Shown here piece by piece: positions 11,323 through 24,189 of a DNA stretch of 64,000 nt. The translations under genes and the position numbers were made by a program. Numbering within the stretch: the stretch's first letter is position 1; each line of letters starts with the position of its first letter. The notes below the pieces were generated by a model. It did not search any database, was not told the origin of the DNA, and worked only from the letters and a program-made list of their open reading frames with translations. Location of the stretch: assembly GCA_029204225.1 (NCBI GenBank), contig CM055101.1, positions 762,987-826,986 of the forward strand, in the 5' to 3' direction. The DNA is from Diphasiastrum complanatum (Eukaryota > Streptophyta > Lycopodiopsida > Lycopodiales > Lycopodiaceae).

Positions 11323-12267
11323 ATGGTTTTTGTAAATTCGCTGTGATCTCACGGTCATGGTGCTGCCAATATGTCATTTCACGACAATTTGTCGTCATGT
11401 CTGCAAAAATTGGAAGAGTCAATTGGAGATAAGTTTTTCACAGTAGACTGGATGCAGTATGCTGTGGATATTCTCAGATCTTCTCTTGCAGTCGTTTTGG
11501 ATCTAGTGGAGAAGGTTGTTTTTCCATTAAAATGCTTTAGTACTCTGATGGATGAGACAATGCGACTTATGAATGTTTATAAAGCTTTGATGACGGGTAT
11601 TTCCAGATTGCAAATTTATGGGCGGGTAGTCCATATAGCGGTTGAAGCTCTTCAAGCAGGTGGGGATGACTATGATACCATAGTTCAGGCTCTAAATCAT
11701 TGCCGACGAGAGATGTCCAGAATACATCAAGCAAACAAGCAACTTGTTGATATGAAACTTGAGGCAGAGGAGGAGCTTTGGAATTTGGGTAGCAGATATG
11801 CAAAGCAATTTGATCCTTGCGCAGTAATTTACCCCATGAAGAGCATAATTTCTTTCGTTTCAATGATTCTTCTGTTTGGATTGCTTCACATGGATAGTTC
11901 TTACTCCGCTAAACTGATTGCGATTTGTTCGACGGGCGAATGGGGTAAATCTACGTCTAATTAACATCAAAGGCTTATCGAGCAAATTGGCTTGCGGTTC
12001 AGTGAGGAAACGAAAGAGAAAATTCTTCTAAGAGAATTTGGAAACATGCAAGCTCATGTGGATAATTTTTTCATTGAATTTCAGTCATTAGGAGAACAGG
12101 TTCCGCGCTCGTTGGAATTGCGACTGTCAGATGTTACGGAGCTTCGGCATAGCTTAAACAGTCTGAACTGTGGTTTGGAAAGTTTGGAGTGCACCGTACG
12201 TGATCTTTTTGATGACATAGTCGCGGGTAGGGCAAAACTCATTTCTGCAGTAAGGAAATTTTGTTGA
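11323..12267 (+). pseudogene. BPS1/ROH1-like plant protein, broken copy 1
   Basis: A single-exon relic of 315 codons including the stop. It has a helical N-terminal part (FHDNLSSCLQKLEESIGD, then WMQYAVDILRSSL), a middle LMDETMRLMNVYKALMTGISRL, a hydrophobic stretch IISFVSMILLFGLLHM that could be a membrane segment, and a C-terminal helix-rich end. This order resembles plant BYPASS1/ROH1-type proteins (usually 340-400 residues); the match is from memory of the fold pattern and is not certain. It is broken by TGA at codon 8 (11,344) and TAA at codon 214 (11,962). The copy at 39,293-40,237 has the same length but a different stop. Confidence 0.5.
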
Positions 12268-12940
12268 GTGATTCTTCACTAGTTGCACATCTAGAATGAC
12301 TATCGCAAGATTATTTACTAGCTGGATATTGAGGAGTAACATGGCATCAAATTAACTGACAAAAATAGAACATCTTTTATCGTTGTTTATGTTCTTGAAA
12401 GGCAAGATAATTGAGGTCTACAATTTACTTGGTAGAGAAAATTGTAATTGTGATTGCTCTGTCTCATATGCTCGTGGCCTTTACTATGTCTCCTTTGTAG
12501 TATTACCATTGCGTCAGCATTTTGCTTAGAATATATCTGAACGGGCACAAAGTTTTACAAGCCAAAAAGATAAGTTAATTCGTTAAGTGTCTTTCAATCA
12601 AAAAGAGCATGAACAATATAATTTCATCACTACGAGCTATAGGCATATGATCATCAATTGCAATCGTTTAAGGCAGAAGTTCAATAAACTCAAATTTGTG
12701 ATTGCTCCCTGTTATACAATTCATGAAAGGACAAACTGTTGGAATTGAAATCTTAAGTGTCCTACGATGGCAGAAATCTATCAATACAGTACTATTCAAT
12801 GTTTACAGTGTACACACATCCTTGTCATAAGTACGCTATGTCATATATGCTATTCTATTTAAACGACAACAGATTTTGGGATCATAAAAACCCTTAGGCA
12901 TAACTTAGTCAAATCTACAAAAGGCTTCAGTGCATAGCTC
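12268..12940 (+). other. 3' flank of BPS1-like pseudogene
   Basis: No coding sequence seen. Conserved inverted at 38,683-39,292, and partly in the fragment at 35,440-35,760. From 12,778 on it is also shared with the right arm of the large inverted duplication (up to 64,000). Confidence 0.5.
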
Positions 12941-12944
12941 TAAG

Positions 12945-14570
12945 TCAAGCACTGCTCGAGTTAGACAATTTGAAATCTGCTTTATAGAACTCAAAAAGCA
13001 ACAACATATGAGATGTCTGTACAATGGAATCATGGCATACATCTAACTTGAGCACTGCTCAAATTAGACACCAACTCTGTCCAGATTACACACTCCTACC
13101 AATTATAGCACTGCTCGAGTTCGACAATTTGGAATCTGGTCTATACAATTAAAAAAAGCAAACTTACAACATATGTCTACAAAGCCTTCAGAGCATACCT
13201 CTAACTCGAGCACTGCTCGAGTTGGACACCAAATTTTGTCCAGATTATACCCTCTTGAAAAGGATTCATATAATACTTGTACACTAAAAAATAGTCAAAT
13301 ATTATATGTCTACAAAAGGCTTTAGAGCATAGCTCTAATTCGAGAACCGCTCGAGTTAGACAAATTGAAATCTGCTTTATAGAACTAAAAAAAGAAATAG
13401 CATATGATATGTCTGTACAATGGAATCATGGCATACATCTAACTCAAGCACTGCTCAAGTTAGACACCAACTTTGTCCAGATTATACAATCCTGCCAATT
13501 ATAGCAAGCTTGACAAAAGAATCATAGCATATCTAATTCAAGCACTACTCGACTTCATTTTTTTTGGAATCTAGTCTACACAACTAAAAATGCAATCCAA
13601 CATCATATGTCTACAAAGCTTCAGAGAATACCTCGAACTCGAGCACTGTTCGAGTTGGACACCAAAATTTTGTCCAGATTATACACTCTTGGCAATTATA
13701 GCAAGCCTGACAAAGGAACCATGGTCAAACTTCTGTTATGAATTGATCATTACCATTATGTTAGTTTGCATACCTAACTCGAGCACTTCTCGAGTTCCAC
13801 AATTTGGAATCTAGTCTACACAACTAAAAACGCAATCCAACATCATATGTCTGCACAGGCTTCAAAGCATAGCTCCAACTTGAGCACTGCTCGAGTTGCA
13901 CACCAAATTTTGTCAACATTATACACTCATGATATAGTATTAATACTTGTTCAACTAAAAGACAATCAAATATCATATGTCTACAAAAGGCTTCAGAGCA
14001 CAGCTCTAGCTCGAGCACTGCTCGAGTTAGACAATTTGAAATCTACTTTATAGAGCTCAAAAAGCAATAGCATATGAGATGTCTGTACAATGGAATCATG
14101 GCATACATCTAACTCGAGCACTGCTCAAGCTAGACACCAACTTTGTCTAGATTACACACTCCTACCAATTATAGCAAGCTTGACAAAGGAATCATGGCAA
14201 ACCTAACTCGAGCACTGCTCGACTTCCACAATTTGGAATCTGGTCTACACAACTAAAAATGCAATCTAACATCATATGTCTACAAAGGCTTCAGAGAATA
14301 TCTCCAAATGAAGCATTGCTCAAGTTGGACACCAACTTTTGTCCAGATTATACCCTCCTGACAAAGGATTCATATAATACATGTAGAACTGAAAAATAGT
14401 CAAATATGATATGTCTACAAAAGGCTTCAGAGCACAGCTCTAATTCGAGCACTACTCGAGTTTGAAAATTTGTAATCTACTTTATACAACTCAAAAAGCA
14501 ATTGCTAATAATATGTCTATACAATGGAATCATGGCATGCATCTGCCTCGAACACTGCTCAAGTTAGACA
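12945..14570 (+). repeat. Palindrome array, outer block, left arm
   Basis: About 16 copies of a hyphenated palindrome, consensus CTCGAGCA-C-TGCTCGAG flanked by AA and TT, at roughly 12,951, 13,046, 13,108, 13,205, 13,340, 13,441, 13,530, 13,635, 13,780, 13,880, 14,010, 14,112, 14,205, 14,310, 14,445 and 14,546. Between them sit diverged but alignable spacers (AGACACCAACTTTGTCCAG, ATCATATGTCTACAAAGG, GCAAGCTTGACAAAGG). Spacing is mostly about 100 bp, with longer steps of about 135 bp. Each intact palindrome carries two CTCGAG sites. No continuous coding frame. Confidence 0.9.
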
Positions 14571-14619
14571 CCAACTTTGTCTAGCTTATACACTCTTGGC
14601 AATTATAGCAAGCCTGACA

Positions 14620-16260
<1,641 letters not shown>

Positions 16261-16264
16261 TAGA

Positions 16265-17545
16265 TCCAGCCTACTCAAGCAGTGCTCGAGTTCTAGCCAT
16301 TTCTTCTGCCCTCTCTATATGAACGCTTGTACTACAGTCTAGTCATTTTAGAACTTGAGCACTAACTCAAGTTGCAAGAGTTTTATAATGATACAAATTT
16401 ATGGGTTCCTGTCTTGATTTGAAATTCCAACTTTGACATGTATCTCGAGCAATGCTCGACTTAGAAACTGTTAATTGATAAGTGAAGATGCTAAACTTTA
16501 TTGGTTTCGTATTTTGAGAGCGGAAGAGATGGTCAATCTTGTCTTTCTTTCCAAGAGTGTTTGACTTTGACATGGTGGGCAACCAGCTTCTACATCTAGC
16601 TCGAGCACTGCTCGAGTTAAGACACCAATTTAGGAAGTTTTTTTTTCTGAATTCACTAATATGGTAAAATTACTTTTTTGCACTTTTATCAAAGTATATG
16701 CAATCACCTTCTACCTCTAACCAGTGAGCACTGCTCAAGTTAGCCAAGAGATTATGTTGTTGATGTTCAATGTAGCACAAATTTCTCCATCCAACAATTG
16801 TGTTCCAACTTTGGCATGTAACTTGAGCAATGCTCAAGTTATAAACTCTTTATTGGTAAGTAAAAATATTGAAGTTTATTGGTTTTGTATTTTGAGAAGC
16901 TTTAACAGAAGTTCTAACAGTCTTATTTTTACAATGATTTCTAGCACTGCTCGAGTTAGCCCAAATTATGTTATTGAAATTGAATGTGTCACAAGATTTG
17001 TCCAGGCACCAATTTTGATCCGACTTTGAAATGGCCGGAAACTAGCTTCTACTTCTAACTCAAGCACTACTCGAGTTAGGCAATTTTTTCAAACTTTTTT
17101 TTGGAACTCACCACTATGGAAAACCTACAGATTTGCACTTTTATGAAAGTGGATTCAATTAGCTTTCCCCTCTAACTCGAGCATGGCTCGAGATAGCCAA
17201 CATATTATGTTGTTGATGTTCAATGTAACACAAAATTTGTCCATCCGTCAAATGTGTTCCATATTTGACATGTAACTCGAGCAATGCTCGAGCTAGAAAC
17301 TGTTTATTGGTAAATAAAAATACTGAACTTTATTGGTTTCGTATTTTGAGAGCGGAAGAGGGGGTCAATCTTGTCTTCCTTTCCAGTAGTGTCCGACTTT
17401 GACATGGTGGGCAATCTGCTTCTACCTCTAACTCGAGCACTGCTCGAGTTAGCCAACAGATTATGTTGTTGATGTTCAATGTAGCACAAAATTTTTCCAA
17501 TTGTGTTCCAACATTGACATGAAAGTTGAGCAATGCTCTAGCTAT
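16265..17545 (+). repeat. Palindrome array, inner block, left arm
   Basis: About 12 further copies of the CTCGAGCA-N-TGCTCGAG palindrome, near 16,273, 16,353, 16,445, 16,600, 16,725, 16,825, 16,940, 17,060, 17,175, 17,278, 17,430 and 17,525. The spacers differ from those of the outer block (ACCAATAAAGTT-, TATGTTGTTGATGTTCAATG-type), so the palindrome is the conserved element and the spacer is not. The block ends about 100 bp before the ParB-like pseudogene. Confidence 0.85.
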
Positions 17546-17645
17546 AAATTGTTTATTGGTAAGTAAAATGTTGAAGTTATTGTTTCGTATTTTCAAAAGC
17601 TTTAACAGAAAGAAGTTCTAACACTACTATTTTTACAGTGATGGA

Positions 17646-18785
17646 TCATTTGCAGGAATAATTGTTCCCCTTATGAGTGACATCGAGAATTTAGTAAAGA
17701 TTGACAATAAGTATGAGTGACATCGAGAATTTAGTTTGACAATAAGTATAAGTGGTACTTTGAGGTTTTTGAGAATGGTTCTAAATTAGACATATTTTTC
17801 TTTGTGCTTTGGATTGATACAGGAAACACTACGAGTTGTGGATGTGTGGTGGATATTCAAGAGGAATTTGATGATTGTGGTTCTGCATTTTTGAAAATAT
17901 TTACTAAAAAGAATGAGAAATATTTTGAGATCTATGGTAGTATTGTTGATTATGATGTCACACTGATGGTAGCAAGCGTTTAGAAAAATCTGAACTCTTG
18001 CTACGGATTGAATTGGCTATTCACACAAGGAGATACTTGAAGGCTTTTGAAGGGCCAAAAGAAAAATTCGTTTTCTTGGGTCGGAAAGAAATGTTCCAAA
18101 AAAAATGTCCAGACAATGAACTAAAGAAGTGGAAGGGACAAGTGTTACGGAGAGACATAATCACCATGAATCACCTGCAAATATTACTTTAGTGGTTACA
18201 ATAGTGGACGCAATTCCACCTAGGAGTTTTCAACCACCTTCACAAAAAGAGCAAAAGAGCAGGAAAAAGAGTGTCAAATAAAAGAAGGATGTTTTGATTG
18301 AAGTTGTCTCAAAAAAATCAAAGGCCTCAAAATCATGGGATGAAGATGCACTTGCAAAAACAAATATGAGATTGGATGCCTTTAAGAAGTTGTATCCTCT
18401 GGGTATACAAACTGAGATTCAAATTGATGTAACCAAGTGTGAGCTTCTCCCAGTGCAATATAACTATAGGCCTTTCAATGGAGATTATTGTGATGCGTTG
18501 CAGAGATTGTTGTTTAACACTATTGGGGTGAAGTTGCCCCCAGTAGATGTGATCCCATTTTATTCAAAAACTGGGGAGTTTGTAGAGGTGTTCGACAGCA
18601 AAATTTTAAAGGACAAGGCAGTACAGATAAAATTTTATGTTGTGGATGGACAACATACAATACAAGCGGCAATCTTTCACTTGGTTCCAACAAGGATGAA
18701 CCCATTGAAGACATTTGAAGTGAAGAAAACTCAAATGATGAACAATAAATGTTGTTACACACTTTCAATAGGATCCAATAATTGA
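17646..18785 (+). pseudogene. ParB/DGQHR-like protein, broken (left arm)
   Basis: Coding-like through about 370 codons but interrupted. Visible segments: a start region with IIVPLMSDIENLVKIDNKY, a beta-rich part (KWYFEVFENGSKLDI, CGCVVDIQEEFDDCG), a basic linker (SRKK..KK), and a C-terminal domain ending YVVDGQHTIQAAIFHLVPTR. The DGQHT-plus-alanines motif with preceding VIPF strand resembles the ParB/sulfiredoxin and DGQHR folds, which bind nucleotide and in ParB help spreading on DNA; this is a motif-level guess. Breaks: a 40-bp tandem duplication near 17,672-17,730, a frameshift near 17,983, another near 18,120-18,140, and TAA at 18,279. The right-arm copy lacks that TAA. Confidence 0.5.
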
Positions 18786-18789
18786 GTAC

Positions 18790-19458
18790 TATCTCCTCCT
18801 ATGAAAGATCTTACAACAATTTGTGAATTGATTATCACTAGCTACTCAAATCTCTCTAAAACAAGATCTATTTCACATCAAATGATGGAGTATAGGCAAA
18901 GTTAGGATCTAACACTCTTAGCACATGTGAAATACACTAAGAAACCAAATTTGACTCAAATACAATGATATTGCATGAAACAAAATGGCTAAGATCTGAA
19001 AACAGTGCCTAGATCACATATAGATGAGATTGGCAAGCATACAACTGTGATTTTGGATCAACCAAGCAATCTCTTGACCAAACTAAATGTGTCCACCCAG
19101 GTCTAGGTGCCCTACCTAAACCTCTTCAAAAGCTTATAACTTTTGATTGGCTCAACCAAATGGAATGAAACTGATTGCAACAGAAACTAGACAAAAATAG
19201 CTTCAAAACAAGCTATCAAACAAGATAAATGGATCAAACATGAGAGAGAACTTCCAAACTGAAATTGGATGTTCCTCACACGTGTCTGAGCACCTGATTC
19301 CGTACAGTACCAGGTCAGACCCAATCAATGTCCTTTTGATCTCTTTTGATCCAAGATTGAACAAGATAGCTAGGAAAATGGGCCCTGACAACTTCTAGCT
19401 CAAGATTGATGAAATTTTTTTCACTTAGATGGATCAAAATGCATGGTAACCTTAGGCA
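18790..19458 (-). other. Leader-like sequence of 660-bp-LTR element
   Basis: Lies directly downstream (minus strand) of the PBS at 19,459-19,471 and reaches the end of the ParB-like frame on the opposite strand. No gag frame appears. Either the element is truncated here or its internal region has been replaced. Confidence 0.45.
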
Positions 19459-19471
19459 GGCTCTGATACCA
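19459..19471 (-). promoter_or_regulatory. Primer-binding site after the 660-bp LTR
   Basis: Minus strand reads TGGTATCAGAGCC, matching initiator-Met tRNA, immediately after the CA end of the LTR. Confidence 0.85.
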
Positions 19472-20131
19472 TGTTGAATTTCACACGTGTGGACTGTCCA
19501 CTACATGTACTTATGATCTCCTAAGGTGTGTAGATGCACCAAGATCAAGACTAGATTGAGATTCAAGATCAATCTTGAATCCTATGGCAAAAACACACTA
19601 CTACATGCATTCAATCACTTCCAACTCTCACTCACACGTGTGGGAAGTATTCAAAAAATAATCTAAGTAAAAACAAGCTGCTCTCCTCGGGTAGAGAGAG
19701 AAAATGCATCATGAGCTCTCGGGTAGAGAGAGAAAGCTAGAAATCCAATAACTCACAAAATCCATGAAATCACCAAATCAATTACATTCAAAATGACGAG
19801 TACAATGATACTAGTAGGTCCACGAGCTACCACTATGCTTAACTATGATTGGACCATATTTTGTCACCTCTTGATCCTATTGGATCATTGATCTATGCAC
19901 CTCTTAATTCTATTGGACTATATTCAAGCACACCTCAATTTCCTATTGGACCTCACAAGGTTCCACCTCTAAATCCTATTGGACCTCTTGGAATTCATCA
20001 AACAAAAACTTTACACTTGTCTACACTCTAATTAGCAAGTATTTAGCCTCTTACTCTATTTTGGCTCAATAGTGGCATTACAAGTGGAAATGCATAATTT
20101 GCCATCTATGCCAAATTTATTCCTATCAACA
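19472..20131 (-). mobile_element. 660-bp LTR, left arm
   Basis: Starts TGTTGA at 20,131 and ends TCAACA at 19,472 on the minus strand, a perfect 6-bp terminal inverted repeat, followed by the PBS. It contains two copies of CACACGTGTG (near 19,484 and 19,632). The right-arm copy (57,361-58,020) is exactly 660 bp. The partner LTR was not found in the window, so this is the 5' end of a truncated element. Confidence 0.85.
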
Positions 20132-20450
20132 TCCTACACCTAGATGCTTGATGTAAAAAACATAAGACCCCTATATCTAACATAGATAATCTTTTTCAAT
20201 TCTTCACAGGCATATGTTGGATTTGCAGCAAATTGGATAGCTCTTTCTCCAAAGTGCTAGGTTCCTCAAATTTTCTTTGAATCTAGTTGTAGCAAACCTT
20301 TGCAAATTGCACCTCAACAATAATTTGACAAGGATCCAACCAAGAGTTTTGCTACCATTCACGCAATTACAAAGAGCTTAATCTACCATAGCTAGCAAAC
20401 ATGAAGAGCTCAATACAAGACTAAGAACTTCCAAAAGCCAACTATACATA

Positions 20451-21513
20451 ATGAACAAAAAAATAAATTACATCAGAATTGATGACCTTACACAACAAAT
20501 TCCATCTGTGCCTGCCTGCACCGGAGCCTCAGACCATCCCGAGTATCTGGAAGCAGTCGCAAAGATTGACAAGCTCGAACAGGAGCTGTCAGATCTCCAA
20601 CAACAAACGGAAGATCAGAAGCTAGCTGCTGAGTTGCAAACTCAGGACTTGGCAACTGCATCTACACAGCCAAAGCGAATGCGGCGGAATCGGTCGAAGG
20701 TATGTGCTGACAGATTCCGTACATTTGCTGAACGCTTCTGAAAATGGTGTCCACCTACTTTTAACATTGAATTACAATGGTGTATGGCATCGCCTTCGAC
20801 GATTGGAAGCGACCATGGGAGAAGGAAGACTTTCTCTGGTTATGGGCCCAGCTTTCTATTGAGCAGAAAGGATGTCTCTGCTAGGGCATAATCCAGGGAA
20901 AGTTTAAAGTCCTACCTTTCGGGTCAGCAGAGTTATACATAGGCTCTTCGGCTATGTATGCTCTCGAATACATTCGCATCAAAGAACTTCAATTTTTGCA
21001 GAACAAAGACAATAAGTGACATTTTTGGAAGCGAAATTCGCAGTTTCAATTATACAAACCCAAAGTTATTGCGGATTTAGGCGCATTCGATGACGCGGGG
21101 TTGCTGATCAACATTAATATGGCGTATCCAGAACTATTGCGGAGATTCGACATAATCTGCAGGATAGAAGGAAGTCATTCAGATATAAGCAATTTTGTAC
21201 ATATTCATTTTGGCAGTTTGGTACCTTTGCGGCAAAGACATTATTCTTTATTCAGAATCTTTATGTTAAAAGCAATTTTATTAGATTCTCATCTCAATAC
21301 TGTGAAGAAATCACTCTACGAAGTGATTCAGACAAAGATACAAAGTTGACTCAGGAGTTGTTCGATGGAACATTACTCCCTGTTAAACTAGAAAAATTCA
21401 GCAACCTCCCAGTTGACCGATATACAAAATCCAAAGAAGATTTGTTGTTGATCGAAGCTCAACAAAACTTGGAGCTAGCTCAAAAACTATATGAAGAATT
21501 GAATAATTCATAA
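20451..21513 (+). pseudogene. Unrecognised broken ORF (left arm)
   Basis: Opens with a 96-codon frame rich in Q, E and L (residues about 25-70: LEAVAKIDKLEQELSDLQQQ) that predicts a coiled coil, then a basic stretch KRMRRNRSK. A second coding-like segment begins in another frame near 20,780 (MVYGIAFDDWKRPWEKEDF) and continues, with stops, through LGAFDDAGLLININMAYPEL to a C-terminal EEL..NNS end at 21,513. It lies about 300 bp before the purine tract and 1,266-bp LTR, so it may be the last ORF of that LTR element. I do not recognise the family. A 43-bp deletion relative to the right arm falls near 21,132. Confidence 0.4.
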
Positions 21514-21801
21514 ATATTATTCATGTCTTTGTCATGCTGATGCCTATCTGTGATACTGAAGGTAGATCTTTGCAGTTTGAAGATGTTTTGAAGTTTGATT
21601 CCAGTTTTCATCAAACAATTTCAACTCAAAAACAACCTACTCAACGCAACAACAAGACACATATTCTCTGAAGAAATATCTAAAGGACGAATCATATGAA
21701 GAAATATTTTTTTTCGCCTCAACGAAAATCTTACGAACAAGAATGTTTCTCGAGTAATCCTCGAAGTAAAGATGATATGTTCACGAGGACGTTTCACATT
21801 T

Positions 21802-21812
21802 GAGGAAGGGGA
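21802..21812 (+). promoter_or_regulatory. Polypurine tract before the 1,266-bp LTR
   Basis: GAGGAAGGGGA two bases upstream of the LTR's TG. This is where plus-strand DNA synthesis is primed in LTR elements. The same tract is at 55,637-55,647 on the minus strand in the right arm. Confidence 0.75.
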
Positions 21813-21814
21813 TA

Positions 21815-22362
21815 TGTGATGCCACGCGAATGTCAAAAATTGAATATCAACATAAATATGGCATAATATACTCGAAAATGAAGATGTGAGCTGGTTAAGT
21901 ATAAATCATGAAGAGGCCTAAGTCATTTATTGAGAATATATCTCCTAGGTACTTGCCTTATAAATTAAGGGCTAGACCTTTAATAGGAAAAGACATTGCC
22001 TTGGATAACCCTTAATTAGGCCGTCCATACGAAACGACTAGTTATGAAAAGACATGTTAACTAAAGTAACTTTAACTCATAGTTAAGTATACCTCTTATG
22101 GTATAGTTGAACGTATTTTTAGTTTAATTCTTAACTAGACCCTTTCGCGGGAGCGACGCACCTATTGTTTAAGAGGTGTGTTTGTTCGCCCCGTAGAACA
22201 TATATTGATCTCACACTTCAGTCTCAATCATCGAGAGAGAAGAGTTTATGCTTATGTAAGAGATTGAAGAAGTGAATAGAGTTTTGTGAGTTATTCCCCC
22301 TTATCTCTGTTCTCTGCACTGTTGAGTGTGAGTGATCTTAAGTCTGCTAACAATCTCTAACA
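21815..22362 (+). mobile_element. 1,266-bp LTR, left arm, first part
   Basis: Begins TGTGATG after the purine tract. It is interrupted at 22,362 by the intact copia and resumes at 28,799. With one target copy removed, the two parts sum to 1,266 bp, exactly the length of the uninterrupted right-arm LTR (54,369-55,634). Family unassigned; the GTGGGAACGATA word near its end is reminiscent of large Ty3/gypsy LTRs. Confidence 0.8.
22358..22362 (+). repeat. Target-site duplication, left copy
   Basis: TAACA, repeated at 28,794-28,798 on the other side of the copia. The right arm has a single TAACA at the equivalent position (55,087-55,091, minus). Confidence 0.95.
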
Positions 22363-23017
22363 TGTGAAAATTGTCAACATTTCCTAGCTAGTTTGAGGCC
22401 TAAATTGGCTAAAATTGTAAATAGTTTTGGTTCTGGAGTTTCACACGTGTGAACCAGGCCACAATGTTTTTATTTACTGTATTTTTTCAGTATGATGAAG
22501 TGTCAAACTTCATACCCTTCAAAATGAGACCATTTTGATGTATTTTGGTCATATAAGCCATTTTTAGCTATTTTTCCTATATAGGGAATATCTAGGGTCA
22601 AGTACCTTCTAGAGAGAGGAGAGAGAGTCATCTTCCTCATCCATAAATAGTAGGGAAGTCGTGGAGAACAGGTTGGAGAAACCTTTTGTATGCTTCATTG
22701 AGATCAATAGATCATTGTCATTGTTTCTTCCTCTATTGAGAGCATTGTTGTGTGTATTGTCTTCAAGCTATTGTGTATGATCTTAGGTGCTTTCCAAAAG
22801 TGATAGGCTGATGTATTATGGACTGTATAATGCTATTTTGGGCCGCACTTGATGTTTATGGAAGTTTCCATTTGTGATAAATGCTTTTTGATCAAGTTCT
22901 TTGCATTCTAGGTAGCATAGAATGTGTTGCCAATTCCTAGCTTATGTAGTTTGGAGTGCAAGCATTCAAGCCAATGATCTTGGAGTTTAGATCCACTTAG
23001 GATCTGTATTTTTCACA
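22363..23017 (+). mobile_element. 5' LTR of the intact copia
   Basis: 655 bp, TG...CA. It carries a perfect 14-bp palindrome TTCACACGTGTGAA (22,440-22,453) with a G-box core, and an AT-rich TATA-like CATAAATAG near 22,641 after a GA-rich stretch (22,611-22,628). These would make up the U3 promoter. Transcription probably starts soon after 22,670. Confidence 0.95.
22440..22453. promoter_or_regulatory. G-box palindrome in the 5' LTR
   Basis: TTCACACGTGTGAA, fully palindromic, contains CACGTG, the core recognised by plant bHLH and bZIP factors. In the 3' LTR (28,214-28,227) the CA of the left half is TG, breaking the symmetry. CACACGTGTG also occurs in the 660-bp LTRs. Confidence 0.55.
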
Positions 23018-23029
23018 TGGTATCAGAGC
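23018..23029 (+). promoter_or_regulatory. Primer-binding site of the intact copia
   Basis: TGGTATCAGAGC directly after the LTR's CA, complementary to the 3' end of initiator-Met tRNA. Confidence 0.95.
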
Positions 23030-24189
23030 TGGTTGGCTTCTATTTACAGTAAGTATTCCATTTTTGGTGATATTTGGATGTTTGATCAAGTTCTAGCATG
23101 ATTTTGCATTGCTTTGTTGATCAAATCTTACTAACCTTTGTTTTGTGAGTTGAACTTGTGGATCAAAAGCATATTTCAGGTCTATTGAAGATCAGAGGCT
23201 GAAAAGAAACTATTTTGGATCAGATCATAACACCTAATCATTTGTGATTGTGAGGCTTGTGCATATTCAATACTAACAATGTTCTTTTCAATCCTATTGT
23301 TGACAATCTCCATTCTTGGATGAACACTCTCCTTAAGTGGATGAAACTTCTCCTTAAGTGGATGACAAATGCTCTTTTGAGTGAGTTGTAATTCTCCTAA
23401 AGGCTGAGCAAAGCTCCCATTTGGATGAAAGATCCCCTTTTTTGGGTGAACATATTGTAAGCTCCATTGTGAAGAGCATATTGTAAAGATTGTCATCAAT
23501 TTTGGCATAAATTTTGGTGTCCTTTGTTGAGCATGTAAGTAACTCTCCTTATGTAATTTGATTGGAGCATTTGCTGGAAGGTGTTAACCATTATGCAAGT
23601 GTGTTTTCAGGTTCTTAACAGGTTGAGGAACATTCTCATGTGAAGTGATCTTAGATCTACATCTAAACACCAAGATTTGACAAGATAGTGAAGCTAGTCT
23701 TGTGATTCACTAAGTGTGCTCATTCATTCGCCTCTAAATCTTGTATTTATCACTTGCTGGAGTTTATAAACTTTTAGAAGTGTGGTTTACATGTGGTTTT
23801 ACAGGTTGAATCAATATCTTAGTGTGTTGATCATATGTTGATCAAGTTTGTTCATTACTAGGTAATCTTGGCATCCTAGTTTTGGGTATTTTCTAAGAAT
23901 GCAAGTAACTCTTCACACCATAACTTGATTTGGTCACTTGCTGGAAAGTTTGAGAGCTTAAGCAAGAGTGTGTTCAGGTTGGTTTGATTTTGTAATCCAT
24001 TCTTAGTGTGTGCAAAGTGTTGCATGTGTTTCAATCTTCCTTTCTATGCTTGGAAACCATCTAGGTTCAAGATAGAAGTGTTTTAGGGTCCTAAATCTTC
24101 ATAGATCTCTTTATCTATCATTTGTTGAGAGAAAAGTGAGTGCTAAGTGCTTTAGGACAGAACCTAAAAGTTGAAGAAACATTAGAATC
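23030..24189 (+). other. Leader of the intact copia
   Basis: Untranslated region between PBS and gag ATG. It contains several short repeats of the type TCTCCTTAAGTGGATGA near 23,330-23,365. No upstream frame of note. Confidence 0.8.

Noticed and set aside
17760-17825. Intron ending in GATACAG before the CGCVVDIQEEF segment
   Set aside because: The frame reads straight through (KWYFEVFENGSKLDI into the next segment), so no intron is needed.
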